A stretch of DNA of 37,000 nt from JBGAPI01 sp044221335 (GTDB taxonomy: Bacteria > Pseudomonadota > Gammaproteobacteria > Xanthomonadales > Ahniellaceae). A program made the translations under genes and the position numbers. The stretch is taken from assembly GCA_044221335.1 (NCBI GenBank), contig JBGAPI010000054.1, forward strand, positions 1 through 37,000, read 5' to 3'. The notes under the pieces were generated by a model, which had not been told where the DNA came from, did no database searches, and was given only the letters and a program-made list of their open reading frames with translations. Shown here one piece after another: positions 24,790-31,685 of the stretch; position 1 is the stretch's first letter; the number at the start of each line of letters is the position of its first letter.

Positions 24790-25635
24790 ATGACCGAAGC
24801 CGTCGCTTGGACCTGCCCGACCTGTCGCGTCGAGGTCGAGACGCCGTTCTGCGCCCGCTGCGGAGAGGAACCGGTCGTTCCGGCCGACCTCACGCTCCGC
24901 GGGCTGTCGGCGAAGCTCGTCCATGCACTGACCGCGATCGACGCGCGCGCGCTGCGCTCGGTCGGCGTGCTGATCCGCCAGCCGGGCCGGTTGACGCTGG
25001 CCTGGACCGGCGGCATCCGCAAGCCCTACATTGCGCCGTTCCAGCTGTTCCTCATCGTCAACGTGGTGTTCTTCGCGGTCCAGTGGGCGACCGGCGAAAA
25101 CGTGTTCAGTTCGTCGCTGGACTCGCACCTGCACCACCAGGACTGGAGCGAGACCGCCCAGTCGCTGCTGACCCACCGGCTGGACACCACCCACAGGGTG
25201 CTGGCCGAATTCGCGCCGACCTTCGACCGCGTCGTCGTGCTCAACGCGAAGTCGCTGATCCTGCTGATGGCGCTGGTGTTCGCGCTGCCCCTGCCGCTGG
25301 GCTTCCTCGGCGAACGCCGGCCGTTCATGACCCACGTCGTGTTCGCGCTGCACCTCTACACCTTCCTGCTGCTGCTGTTCTGCGTTGCGCTGCTGGCCGC
25401 GCGGCTCAGCAGGGCGGCGGGCTTCGGCGGGCTCGAGACGCCCCTGGTCGACGACGTGCTGACTGTCGTGAATCTCACCGGCTGCGCGGTCTACCTGTTT
25501 CTGTCGATCGAGTCGGTCTATGGGACCGGCGGGGTGTGGCGGGTCGCGAAGACGCTGCTGCTGACGATCGTCGCCGCCGCCATCGCGCTCGGCTATCGCT
25601 TCGTCCTTTTCCTCATCACCCTGTACAACGCTTGA
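24790..25635 (+). CDS. DUF3667 zinc-ribbon membrane protein
   Basis: This 281-residue inner membrane protein belongs to the uncharacterised DUF3667 family. The N-terminus is a zinc ribbon with CPTC (residues 9-12) and CARC (21-24). It is followed by the signature LIRQPGRLTLAWTGGIRKPYIAPFQLFLIVNVVFF (about 58-93), a luminal or cytoplasmic loop, and four more hydrophobic segments to the C-terminus. I use the ATG at 24790; a GTG at 24784 is possible. A paralogue with the same order lies at 30722-31639. The role is unknown; the next gene starts one base after its stop. Confidence 0.85.
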   Translation: MTEAVAWTCPTCRVEVETPFCARCGEEPVVPADLTLRGLSAKLVHALTAIDARALRSVGVLIRQPGRLTLAWTGGIRKPYIAPFQLFLIVNVVFFAVQWATGENVFSSSLDSHLHHQDWSETAQSLLTHRLDTTHRVLAEFAPTFDRVVVLNAKSLILLMALVFALPLPLGFLGERRPFMTHVVFALHLYTFLLLLFCVALLAARLSRAAGFGGLETPLVDDVLTVVNLTGCAVYLFLSIESVYGTGGVWRVAKTLLLTIVAAAIALGYRFVLFLITLYNA

Positions 25636-25636
25636 C

Positions 25637-26020
25637 GTGGAACCCGACGCGACCGTCGCCGTGACGCCGGAACGACTGGCGGTCTGGCGCGCGCTGTCCG
25701 AACTGTTTCTCGACACCGAGCTCGACGCGCGCAGCTTCGACGCGATCGCGCGCTCGCTCGTCGCCACCGGCTACGCCCCGTCCGAGATCCACGACATCCT
25801 CTGGCGCGAGGTCCACCCCGTGCTCGCGGCAAACCTGCAGAGCGTCGCCGGCGTCTGGGACGGCTGGCCGGACGACTGGCTGCTGGCGAGGCTCCGAATT
25901 TCGTCGGGGCCGTACCGCATCCGCGGCGATCGCGCGATCGTCGACGAGGTCCGGCAGTGCTGGGACGAGGTGGCGCGGCGGCTTGCCGCGAGCCCCCCTG
26001 GCGGCAGGTCGTCGGGTTGA
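25637..26020 (+). CDS. Hypothetical 127-residue protein (DUF7079-like)
   Basis: The GTG start lies one base after the stop of the DUF3667 gene, so the two are likely translated together. The helical protein contains RLAVWRALSELFLDTELDARSFDAIA and EIHDILWREVHPVLAANLQSVAGVWDGWPDDWL. This pattern I recall from small proteins catalogued as DUF7079; the assignment is from memory and moderate. No membrane segment or signal peptide is visible. Its function is unknown. The last codons overlap a consensus-like promoter at 26017. Confidence 0.75.
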   Translation: MEPDATVAVTPERLAVWRALSELFLDTELDARSFDAIARSLVATGYAPSEIHDILWREVHPVLAANLQSVAGVWDGWPDDWLLARLRISSGPYRIRGDRAIVDEVRQCWDEVARRLAASPPGGRSSG

Positions 26021-26044
26021 CCGCGGCGCCGGCGCGCGTAGGAT
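26017..26044 (+). promoter_or_regulatory. Sigma-70 type promoter
   Basis: TTGACC (26017-26022), a 16-bp spacer and TAGGAT (26039-26044) form the best -35/-10 match seen in the window. It overlaps the stop codon of the preceding gene and would give a leader of about 115 nt ahead of the DUF1801 gene at 26168, containing a possible 26-codon reading frame. Confidence 0.6.
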
Positions 26045-26068
26045 CGAGCGAACGCAACGGAGCCCCGC

Positions 26069-26149
26069 GTGCCGCGAGCGACCTGCCTGCTGGTGATCCT
26101 CCTTGGCCCCGCGCCCGGCGCGCTGCTCCTGCGCTGGCCGATCGCCTGA
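26069..26149 (+). CDS. Possible 26-residue hydrophobic leader peptide
   Basis: A GTG at 26069 with GGAG six bases upstream opens a 26-codon frame (PRATCLLVILLGPAPGALLL in its middle) ending at 26149. It lies directly downstream of the promoter at 26017 and 18 bp before the DUF1801 gene. The product is a single hydrophobic stretch. It may be a small membrane peptide, a regulatory leader, or chance; frames this short are common by chance in GC-rich DNA. Confidence 0.3.
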   Translation: MPRATCLLVILLGPAPGALLLRWPIA

Positions 26150-26167
26150 GCGCACCGGAAGAGAGCG

Positions 26168-26587
26168 ATGGGCCGCATCCTCCGATTTCCGACCGCCGCC
26201 GGGCGCGACCCCGGCGTCGCGGCATGGCTGCGCGAGCACGACGGCCCGCTCGGCGATCTCGCCCGGCGCTGGTACGCCGCGATGCGGGAGTGCGGCGACG
26301 ACGTGCGCGAACTCCTGCACGACGGCCAGCCGACCGCCTGTGTCGGCGACGCGGCCTTCGCCTACGTCGACGCGTTCACCCACCACGTCAATGTCGGCTT
26401 CTTCCTCGGCGCCTACCTCGACGACCCGCATCGGCTGCTTCAGGGCAGCGGCAAGTACATGCGGCACGTCAAGCTCCGGCCCGGCGTGGCCGTCGACGAG
26501 GCTGCCCTGCGCGAACTGATCCGCGTCGCCTACGTCGACATGAAGCAGCGCAACGAGGCAGCCCTCGATCCGACCGCCGACGCCTGA
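26168..26587 (+). CDS. DUF1801 domain protein
   Basis: This 139-residue cytoplasmic protein belongs to the DUF1801 branch with the motif HDGQPTACVGDAAFAYVDAF and HHVNVGFFLGAYLDDP, then LLQGSGKYMRHVKLRPG. The C-terminal helix ALRELIRVAYVDMKQRN closes the domain. GGAAGAGAG lies just before the ATG. The function is unknown. It converges with the minus-strand gene 30 bp away and ends the long plus-strand run. Confidence 0.9.
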   Translation: MGRILRFPTAAGRDPGVAAWLREHDGPLGDLARRWYAAMRECGDDVRELLHDGQPTACVGDAAFAYVDAFTHHVNVGFFLGAYLDDPHRLLQGSGKYMRHVKLRPGVAVDEAALRELIRVAYVDMKQRNEAALDPTADA

Positions 26588-26617
26588 AGCACGACGAGTC
26601 CCGCCGGGTCCCGCCCG

Positions 26618-27178
26618 CTATCCGTGCCAGCGCCGCTCCCGCTCGACCGCCGGGCACATCGCCATCGATTCCGGCTCCGCTTCGGGTTTCGTCGAATCCA
26701 TCGTCCAGCAGTCACCGAGCACCGAGCAGTAGCAGACCCGCACGCTGACCTTGAAGCGTTCCTTGTTGAACGCCTGCCAGACCTCGGTCGGATTGTCCTT
26801 GGCCGTGAAGCGCAGGAAGTTGACGACCTCGCCGGCCTTCATCACCCCCTCGGTCGACGACGTGACCGTGACCAGCGGCTTGTTGGCGCCGCCGCAGCAC
26901 GAGCTCAGCAAGGTCATCGAGTCGGGCTGCGGCTTGCCGTCGTAGAACACCTCGAATGTCTTCACCCGGGTCGGCCCCACGCCGGAGTTCTCGACCGTCA
27001 GGCTGATCTGGTCGCCACCGTCATCGCCGCGGTTGCTGGTGCCGTACTGCACGTAGGGCCAGGTGCTGGCGGCGAGCAGGCGCTCCTGGGTGCGGTTGGA
27101 ACTGACGGCGACGGCCAGAGAAATCGCGGAGAGCAGGACGGCGCCGAAGCCGATGATCAGATCGTGGCGGTGGTTCAT
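26618..27178 (-). CDS. Membrane-anchored hypothetical protein
   Basis: This is a 186-residue protein. One N-terminal membrane segment (about residues 7-26, LIIGFGAVLLSAISLAVAVS) is followed by a soluble domain, probably periplasmic. The soluble part reads like an immunoglobulin-like beta-sandwich (YVQYGTSNRG, ISLTVENSGVGPTRVKTFEV, RFKVSVRVCYCSVLGDCW), a layout common to small membrane-tethered proteins that follow xRVxxxE patterns. It has five or six Cys, including CC and CYC pairs. No family name is secure. It stands alone with a 137-bp gap upstream that shows no gene. Confidence 0.75.
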   Translation of the reverse strand: MNHRHDLIIGFGAVLLSAISLAVAVSSNRTQERLLAASTWPYVQYGTSNRGDDGGDQISLTVENSGVGPTRVKTFEVFYDGKPQPDSMTLLSSCCGGANKPLVTVTSSTEGVMKAGEVVNFLRFTAKDNPTEVWQAFNKERFKVSVRVCYCSVLGDCWTMDSTKPEAEPESMAMCPAVERERRWHG

Positions 27179-27315
27179 CGTTGTCAGGGGTCGGGGAGGA
27201 AGGAAGGGACGGCATCCGTCCGGGATTCGATGCGGCTATCGGGCGCCGGGTTTGCATCGGGTGGCGAGAAGCTTCGACGTCGTCGGGCCGGCGATCACCG
27301 CGGCGCCCGGCCTCG

Positions 27316-27705
27316 CTACCCGGGCACCCGCGCCGCCTGCGGCAGTCCGTCGGCGATCTCGTAGTAGTCGCCCTTCTCGGCGACGTAGACGTGGATATGG
27401 GTGTGGGTGCCCGTGGGACCGTCGATCGCGCCCAGCGCGACGCCGATCCAGTCGCGCTGCAGCGGCTCCCAGAACAGCGACGCGCCGCAGCGGCTGCAGA
27501 AACCGCGGCGCACCTTCTCGGACGAGTGGTACCAGGTGACGTGCTCGCCGCCGTGCACCGTGACCGCCGCTTTCGGCACGTCGCTGGAGACGAAGTAGTG
27601 GCCGGAGAACTTGCGGCAGGCGATGCAGTGGCAGGCATCCGCCGGCTTCAGGTCGCCGGCCACCTCGAAGCGCACCGCGCCGCACAGGCAGGATCCGTGA
27701 TGCAT
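27316..27705 (-). CDS. GFA/CENP-V family zinc protein
   Basis: This encodes 129 residues. The family is annotated as glutathione-dependent formaldehyde-activating enzyme-like (GFA) and shares its fold with CENP-V. Zinc ligands are clear: CLC (6-8), CHCIAC (25-30) and CSRC (70-73). The start has GAGGA upstream. Members bind structural and possibly catalytic zinc; true formaldehyde/glutathione activity is established for only a few and is not implied here. It is separated by 51 bp from the XRE gene upstream and may or may not share its transcript. Confidence 0.92.
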   Translation of the reverse strand: MHHGSCLCGAVRFEVAGDLKPADACHCIACRKFSGHYFVSSDVPKAAVTVHGGEHVTWYHSSEKVRRGFCSRCGASLFWEPLQRDWIGVALGAIDGPTGTHTHIHVYVAEKGDYYEIADGLPQAARVPG

Positions 27706-27756
27706 GGGTCGTTCCTCGTGGGGACCTGCTGATCGTACGGCGCTCGCAATGACGGT

Positions 27757-27963
27757 CTAGTCCTGGAACACGTCCTCGACTCCCACCCGGAACACCCGCG
27801 CGATCCGGAACGCCAGTTCCAGCGACGGCGCATAGCGGCCCGCTTCCAGAGCGATCACCGTCTGCCGCGATACGCCGACCGCCTGCGCGAGCGCGTCCTG
27901 GGTCATCTCGCCATGCTCGAAGCGCAGCCGCCGGATGCTGTTGCGGAGCGACGTGCCGGTCAT
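27757..27963 (-). CDS. Small XRE-family transcriptional regulator
   Basis: This 68-residue protein consists almost only of a helix-turn-helix of the Cro/C1 type: MTQDALAQAVGVSRQTVIALE (residues 20-40) with the family end YAPSLELAFRIARVFRVGVEDVF. It is a DNA-binding regulator without a ligand domain. Its ATG overlaps the stop of the upstream membrane gene (ATGA), so the two form an operon. In many bacteria, such short XRE proteins pair with a small membrane protein and control their own promoter; that is inferred here from the half-sites at 28401-28441. Confidence 0.93.
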   Translation of the reverse strand: MTGTSLRNSIRRLRFEHGEMTQDALAQAVGVSRQTVIALEAGRYAPSLELAFRIARVFRVGVEDVFQD

Positions 27964-28385
27964 GCCGACTGCCGCCGATAGAGCACGATCTGCACGACGG
28001 CCTGCAGCAGCGCGGTCGCCGCCAGCAGCAGGAGCAGCACGCGCGCCAGCGGGATCGCGGACAGGTGCTCGACCCAGCGATGTCGCCCGTAGCCGAGCGC
28101 GAGCGTCGCCGCGGCCAGCATCGTCAGCGCGAAGGCATAGGCGATGCCACCGGCGCGATGCCGGATCGCCTGGTCACGCTCGTCTTCCCAGGATCCGCGG
28201 ACGCTGAAGCTCATCGCCGCGCAGGCGACCCAGATCAGCAGAGCCATCACCGCGCCGCGGTACCCGCCGCTCGCCGCGACCCCGTCCAGCACGGTGCCGC
28301 CCTGCAGGACGTCTGAGGCCAGCGCCGCGACGCAAGCGGCCGCAAGCACCGCCACCAGCCAGGCCACCTTCTCGTTGTTGCCCAT
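27960..28385 (-). CDS. Four-helix membrane protein paired with XRE regulator
   Basis: This is a 141-residue inner membrane protein with four hydrophobic segments (about 7-24, 44-62, 79-98 and 111-136) separated by charged loops (SWEDERDQAIRHRAG). The start at 28385 is set by AAGGAG eight bases upstream. The arrangement, four helices with a downstream XRE gene sharing ATGA, recalls the DUF2178-type membrane/regulator pairs, but I cannot confirm membership. It may sense an envelope or redox signal; this is speculation. Confidence 0.8.
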   Translation of the reverse strand: MGNNEKVAWLVAVLAAACVAALASDVLQGGTVLDGVAASGGYRGAVMALLIWVACAAMSFSVRGSWEDERDQAIRHRAGGIAYAFALTMLAAATLALGYGRHRWVEHLSAIPLARVLLLLLAATALLQAVVQIVLYRRQSA

Positions 28386-28400
28386 CTGTGGTCTCCTTCG

Positions 28401-28441
28401 ATGTAACTCACACACGACTTTATGTAGCTTATACATTACAT
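28401..28441. promoter_or_regulatory. AT-rich operator-like region with four ATGTA/TACAT half-sites
   Basis: Half-sites are ATGTA at 28401-28405 and 28422-28426, and TACAT at 28432-28436 and 28437-28441. The middle pair forms a 15-bp palindrome (ATGTA, five bases, TACAT). The stretch is much richer in A/T than its surroundings. It lies 16-56 bp upstream of the membrane/XRE operon, and on the minus strand contains TATAAG as a possible extended -10. Autoregulation by the XRE protein is the simplest reading. Confidence 0.55.
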
Positions 28442-28540
28442 CATTTTTCCGCCGACGCAAGGCCGCCCCGGCTTGTGGCGGAGTCGTTCGGCCCCATCCA
28501 TGCGCTACCCTCGCCGCCCTCATTCCGGTTGCCCAAATCC

Positions 28541-29401
28541 ATGAACTCCGCCCCCAACGTCATCGACGTCACCGAAGCCAACTTCGAACAGGAGGTCCTG
28601 GTCGCCTCCACCCGGATGGCGGTGCTGCTGGACTTCTGGGCGCCGTGGTGCGGCCCGTGCAAGACGCTGACACCGACGCTGGAGAAGATCGCCGCCGACT
28701 TCCCGGACCGCGTGCGCCTGGCCAAGGTCAACGTCGACGACAACCAGCAGCTTGCGGGCATGTTCGGCATCCGCAGCGTGCCGACCGTGATGCTGCTGGC
28801 CGGTGGCCGCCCGATCGACGGCTTCGTCGGCGCGCAGCCGGAGAGCGCCATCCTGCAACTGCTCGAGCGTCACCTCGGTCCGCTCGAGGCGACCGCTGCC
28901 GAGGGCGAGCCGGAATTCGTCGAGGAGCCGGAGCTCGACGTGCGCATCGACGAGGCCCGCGCCAAGGCCGCCGCCGAGCCCGACAAGGCCGAGCATCGAC
29001 TGGCGCTGGCGACGGTGCTGGCGGAAGCCGGCGTCGTCGACGAGGCGCAGGAGCTGCTCGACGGCCTGTCGCCGGACCTCGCGATGGGCGACGGCGCCCG
29101 CAAGGTGCGCTCGCGGCTGTCCTTCCTTTCGCAGGCCGAAACGCTGGCGCCGGCGGTCGAGCTCGCGTCGGTGGTCGCGTCGCATCCGACCAACCTCGCC
29201 GCGCGTCAGGCGCTCGGCGTGCGCCGCCTGCTTTCCGGCGACGCGACCGGCGCGGTGGAACAGTTCCTCGCGGTGATGAAGGCCGACCGCAAGTTCGGCG
29301 ACGACATCGGGCGGCGCTCGCTGATCCAGGCCTTCGACCTGATCGACGACGCCGACCTGGTCGCTCAGACCCGCCGTAAGATGGCCGCACTGATCTTCTG
29401 A
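28541..29401 (+). CDS. cnoX: Thioredoxin-TPR chaperedoxin CnoX (YbbN)
   Basis: This encodes 286 residues, like E. coli YbbN/CnoX (284). An N-terminal thioredoxin domain (about 1-110) carries the active site WCGPC (residues 36-40) and the cis-Pro loop SVPT. A charged linker and TPR-like helices (about 125-286, with a YbbN-type LADPALAG-like repeat of A/L-rich helices) follow. The ATG at 28541 begins the usual N-terminus just before FEQEVLVAS. Unlike E. coli CnoX, which has lost the first Cys, this protein keeps both Cys and may be redox-active. The family protects substrates from oxidative aggregation and hands them to GroEL or DnaK. Confidence 0.93.
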   Translation: MNSAPNVIDVTEANFEQEVLVASTRMAVLLDFWAPWCGPCKTLTPTLEKIAADFPDRVRLAKVNVDDNQQLAGMFGIRSVPTVMLLAGGRPIDGFVGAQPESAILQLLERHLGPLEATAAEGEPEFVEEPELDVRIDEARAKAAAEPDKAEHRLALATVLAEAGVVDEAQELLDGLSPDLAMGDGARKVRSRLSFLSQAETLAPAVELASVVASHPTNLAARQALGVRRLLSGDATGAVEQFLAVMKADRKFGDDIGRRSLIQAFDLIDDADLVAQTRRKMAALIF

Positions 29402-29429
29402 TCGCGATCCGACGCCGGGGCGGAATCGC

Positions 29430-30614
29430 ATGACCACCCGACGCTCGCCGTTCCGCCATCCCTGGTACACCTACGCCTTCCTGACCGACGCGCTGCTCGC
29501 CAACCTGGTGCTGGTGGTGGCGCGGATCGGCGCGTCGCTGGTCCCCTTGTGGGGGCCGGTGCTGCACTTCTTCGTCTGGCTCGGCGTCTACGTCTACGCC
29601 TTCGAGTGCCTGCACGCCAGCGCGCATGGCCATCCGGAGCCCCCGGTGCTGCGCGGGGTGCTGGAGACGCCGGCGCTGCGCGGTCACGTGCGGCTGCAGG
29701 GTTTCGTGCTGATCGCGCTGGCGCTGCTCGCCAACTTCGTCGGCACCGGCGCGGCGACGCTGTGGATCGCGCTGATCGCGCTGTGGCTGCCCGCCGCGGC
29801 GCTGTCGATGTTCGCCACCGACTCGGCCTGGGCCGGCTTCGACCCGCGCAACTGGCTGGCGACGCTGGGCGTGGTCGGACCCGGATACGCGCTGCTGGCG
29901 GCGGCAAGCGCGCTGGTGCTGGCGGTGCAGACCTTTGCCTCCGCGTGGCTTCCGCTGGGTCTCGGCTACGTGCCGGCGATCGCGGTGTACTACACGCTGG
30001 CCCACGCGCTGGTGATCACGCTGTTCCACTTGCTCGGACGATGTGCGCACCAGTTCCACGACCGCTTCGACTACCTGATGGACTCGCCCGAGCTGCCGCC
30101 GAACCGGATGCGCAGCGATGAAGCCAGCCAGCTCGAGGCGATCGAGCGCCTGTTTGCGGCCGGCGAGACCGACCGGGCGCGCGCGGAACTGGCGTCCGCG
30201 GCCGCGAGTGGTGGTCCCGCGATCCAGCGACGCTGGCGCGTGCAGCTCGCGCGGGACCGCGATCAGCGCGCACTCGTCGAGCACGCCCGCCGCTTCATCG
30301 CCCAGCTGATGGCGCTGCGCCAGGAGCGCGAGGCGCTCGCGCTGCTCGCGGATTGCCTGCGCGACAGCCCGGACTTCGTGCCGAGCGAGCTCGACGACGT
30401 CGCGCGGCTGGTGACGCTGGCGCTGCGCCTCGGTCTCCGTGACACCGCACTCGCGGTGGCCGGCAACGCGTGCCGGAAATTTCCGAAACGGCAGCAGCCG
30501 TTCGACATCGTCGACGCGGCACTGGCCGACCCTGGATTGTCCGGCGACGACATCAGGCGGCCCTGGGAGGAGCTGTCGCGACTGCGGCCGTCGACTGCGC
30601 CGAAAGTCGTGTAG
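29430..30614 (+). CDS. Polytopic membrane protein with helical C-terminal domain
   Basis: This encodes 394 residues. Six hydrophobic segments are visible at about 16-36, 40-58, 88-106, 108-128, 142-168 and 172-204. A soluble tail follows, from 210 to the end, of paired amphipathic helices (ASQLEAIERLFAAGETDRARAELA, quoted by position 227-250, and later LVTLALRLGLRDTALAVAGNA), which read like TPR-type repeats. It lies 28 bp after cnoX on the same strand and is probably co-transcribed. No function is known. Its TAG stop overlaps the GTAG head of the following REP element. Confidence 0.8.
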   Translation: MTTRRSPFRHPWYTYAFLTDALLANLVLVVARIGASLVPLWGPVLHFFVWLGVYVYAFECLHASAHGHPEPPVLRGVLETPALRGHVRLQGFVLIALALLANFVGTGAATLWIALIALWLPAAALSMFATDSAWAGFDPRNWLATLGVVGPGYALLAAASALVLAVQTFASAWLPLGLGYVPAIAVYYTLAHALVITLFHLLGRCAHQFHDRFDYLMDSPELPPNRMRSDEASQLEAIERLFAAGETDRARAELASAAASGGPAIQRRWRVQLARDRDQRALVEHARRFIAQLMALRQEREALALLADCLRDSPDFVPSELDDVARLVTLALRLGLRDTALAVAGNACRKFPKRQQPFDIVDAALADPGLSGDDIRRPWEELSRLRPSTAPKVV

Positions 30615-30710
30615 GAGCGGCGTGAGCCGCGATGTCCGAGGGGCGAGAGCCCCGATTCGAGGCGTCGCGGGTCGCGTCTCACGCCGCCCGGACATCGCGG
30701 CTCGCGCCGC
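30611..30710. repeat. Paired inverted REP elements (BIME-like) between convergent genes
   Basis: The left unit begins GTAGGAGCGG at 30611. Its arm 30617-30638 pairs with 30689-30710 over 22 bp with one mismatch. Between them lies a small hairpin (GGGGCGAGAGCCCC at about 30640-30653). The element fills the gap between the convergent genes ending at 30614 and 30722, so it can act as a bidirectional terminator. The first four bases, GTAG, supply the stop codon of the upstream gene. Confidence 0.8.
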
Positions 30711-30721
30711 TGCTGCACGCG

Positions 30722-31639
30722 TCACACCAGCCAGAGCACCAGCAGGAACTGCACGGTCCGATAGACGTAGACGTGCACGACCATGAGCCCGATCCAGAAG
30801 CCGAACATCGTCGCGATGCTGCGCAGGCGACCGATCCCGTAGGCCCGGCGGAGGCCGAACGCGCAGTGGATCATCACGGCGACGACCACGCCTCGCGCCA
30901 GCCACTGCAACCACGCTTGAGGAATCGTCGCCTGCAGCGCGCCCAGCAACCCGGGCAGCATCGCTCCCGCGAGCACCATCGCGAGCAACAGCACGGTGAA
31001 CGAGTGGAGCGCGGCGACCAGGTGTTCGGCGTAGTAGCGTCGCTGGTCGATCAGCAACAGAGCCAGGATCGCCGCGAGGAAGGGAATGTGCAGGATGACC
31101 AGCAGCTTCGAGACGTTGCTGGACTCGGTGTCGTAGGCTTGCTGCAGAGTGCCGAGGGTATAGGCGGGCTTGTCATTCCGGAGTGCGGCGAGCTTCTCGT
31201 CGACCAGCGCCGCGGTCCATTTCGAGTGGAACTGCCCCCGCTGGCTGGACGCGCGCTGGCGTTCGACGGCCTCGTCCGGATCGGCCGACGGCGGCAGCTG
31301 CTGCACCAGTCGACCGGGAATGTGGCTCACGAACGGCAGGTTGAAGTCGCTGATCGACGGCGCCAGGAAGTACAGCACGTTCACCAGCAGGAACAGCGAC
31401 ACCGGCGACATGTAGCGGACCCGGCGCCCGTCGAAATACTCGCGCGTGAGCCGACCCGGGTAGACGACGAGGTAGCCGAGGCTGCGCCACAGCTTGCCGT
31501 CGTAGGACAGCAACTCCTGCGAGAACTGCGCCAGCAGGTGGCCGAGGCGGCGATCCGCATCCTCCAGCGCCTTCTGCCCGCAGGCCGAGCAGTAGCGGCC
31601 GGCGAGCCCGGCGCCGCAATTGCCGCACACATGTTGCAT
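30722..31639 (-). CDS. DUF3667 zinc-ribbon membrane protein
   Basis: This 305-residue inner membrane protein is a paralogue of the one at 24790. The zinc ribbon is CGNC (5-8) and CSAC (17-20). Then come LGYLVVYPGRLTREYF and the FDGRRVRYMSPVSLFLLVNVLYF signature, a long polar loop (about 100-190) with many charged residues, and four hydrophobic segments to the C-terminus. The start at 31639 is the first Met before the ribbon. It diverges from the kinase at 31686 with only 46 bp between starts, so the two share a control region. Confidence 0.87.
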   Translation of the reverse strand: MQHVCGNCGAGLAGRYCSACGQKALEDADRRLGHLLAQFSQELLSYDGKLWRSLGYLVVYPGRLTREYFDGRRVRYMSPVSLFLLVNVLYFLAPSISDFNLPFVSHIPGRLVQQLPPSADPDEAVERQRASSQRGQFHSKWTAALVDEKLAALRNDKPAYTLGTLQQAYDTESSNVSKLLVILHIPFLAAILALLLIDQRRYYAEHLVAALHSFTVLLLAMVLAGAMLPGLLGALQATIPQAWLQWLARGVVVAVMIHCAFGLRRAYGIGRLRSIATMFGFWIGLMVVHVYVYRTVQFLLVLWLV

Positions 31640-31671
31640 TCGTTCCCGCCTTCCCCGACCCGGCTTCCACC

Positions 31672-31677
31672 TAGAAT
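31672..31677 (+). promoter_or_regulatory. -10 element of a nearly leaderless kinase transcript
   Basis: TAGAAT ends eight bases before the ATG at 31686, which would place the transcription start one or two bases before the start codon. No ribosome binding site is seen, in agreement with leaderless translation. The -35 is not clear. Confidence 0.45.
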
Positions 31678-31685
31678 CGCGCCCC

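Noticed and set aside
16334..26587. Chromosomal integron cassette array
   Set aside because: Gene content fits, but the gaps lack paired RYYYAAC/GTTRRRY ends. A lone GTTGAGC at about 23658 has no partner, gaps are often too short for attC, and no integrase is present.
20434..26606. Shared CGACGAGTCCCGCCG at about 20440 and 26593 as a mobile-element footprint
   Set aside because: A single 15-mer shared between two GC-rich gaps, without inverted ends or extended similarity, can arise by chance.
27757..28385. Toxin-antitoxin module
   Set aside because: An XRE gene next to a small gene suggests it, but the partner is a four-helix membrane protein without toxin features, and the order and promoter fit an autoregulated membrane/regulator pair better.
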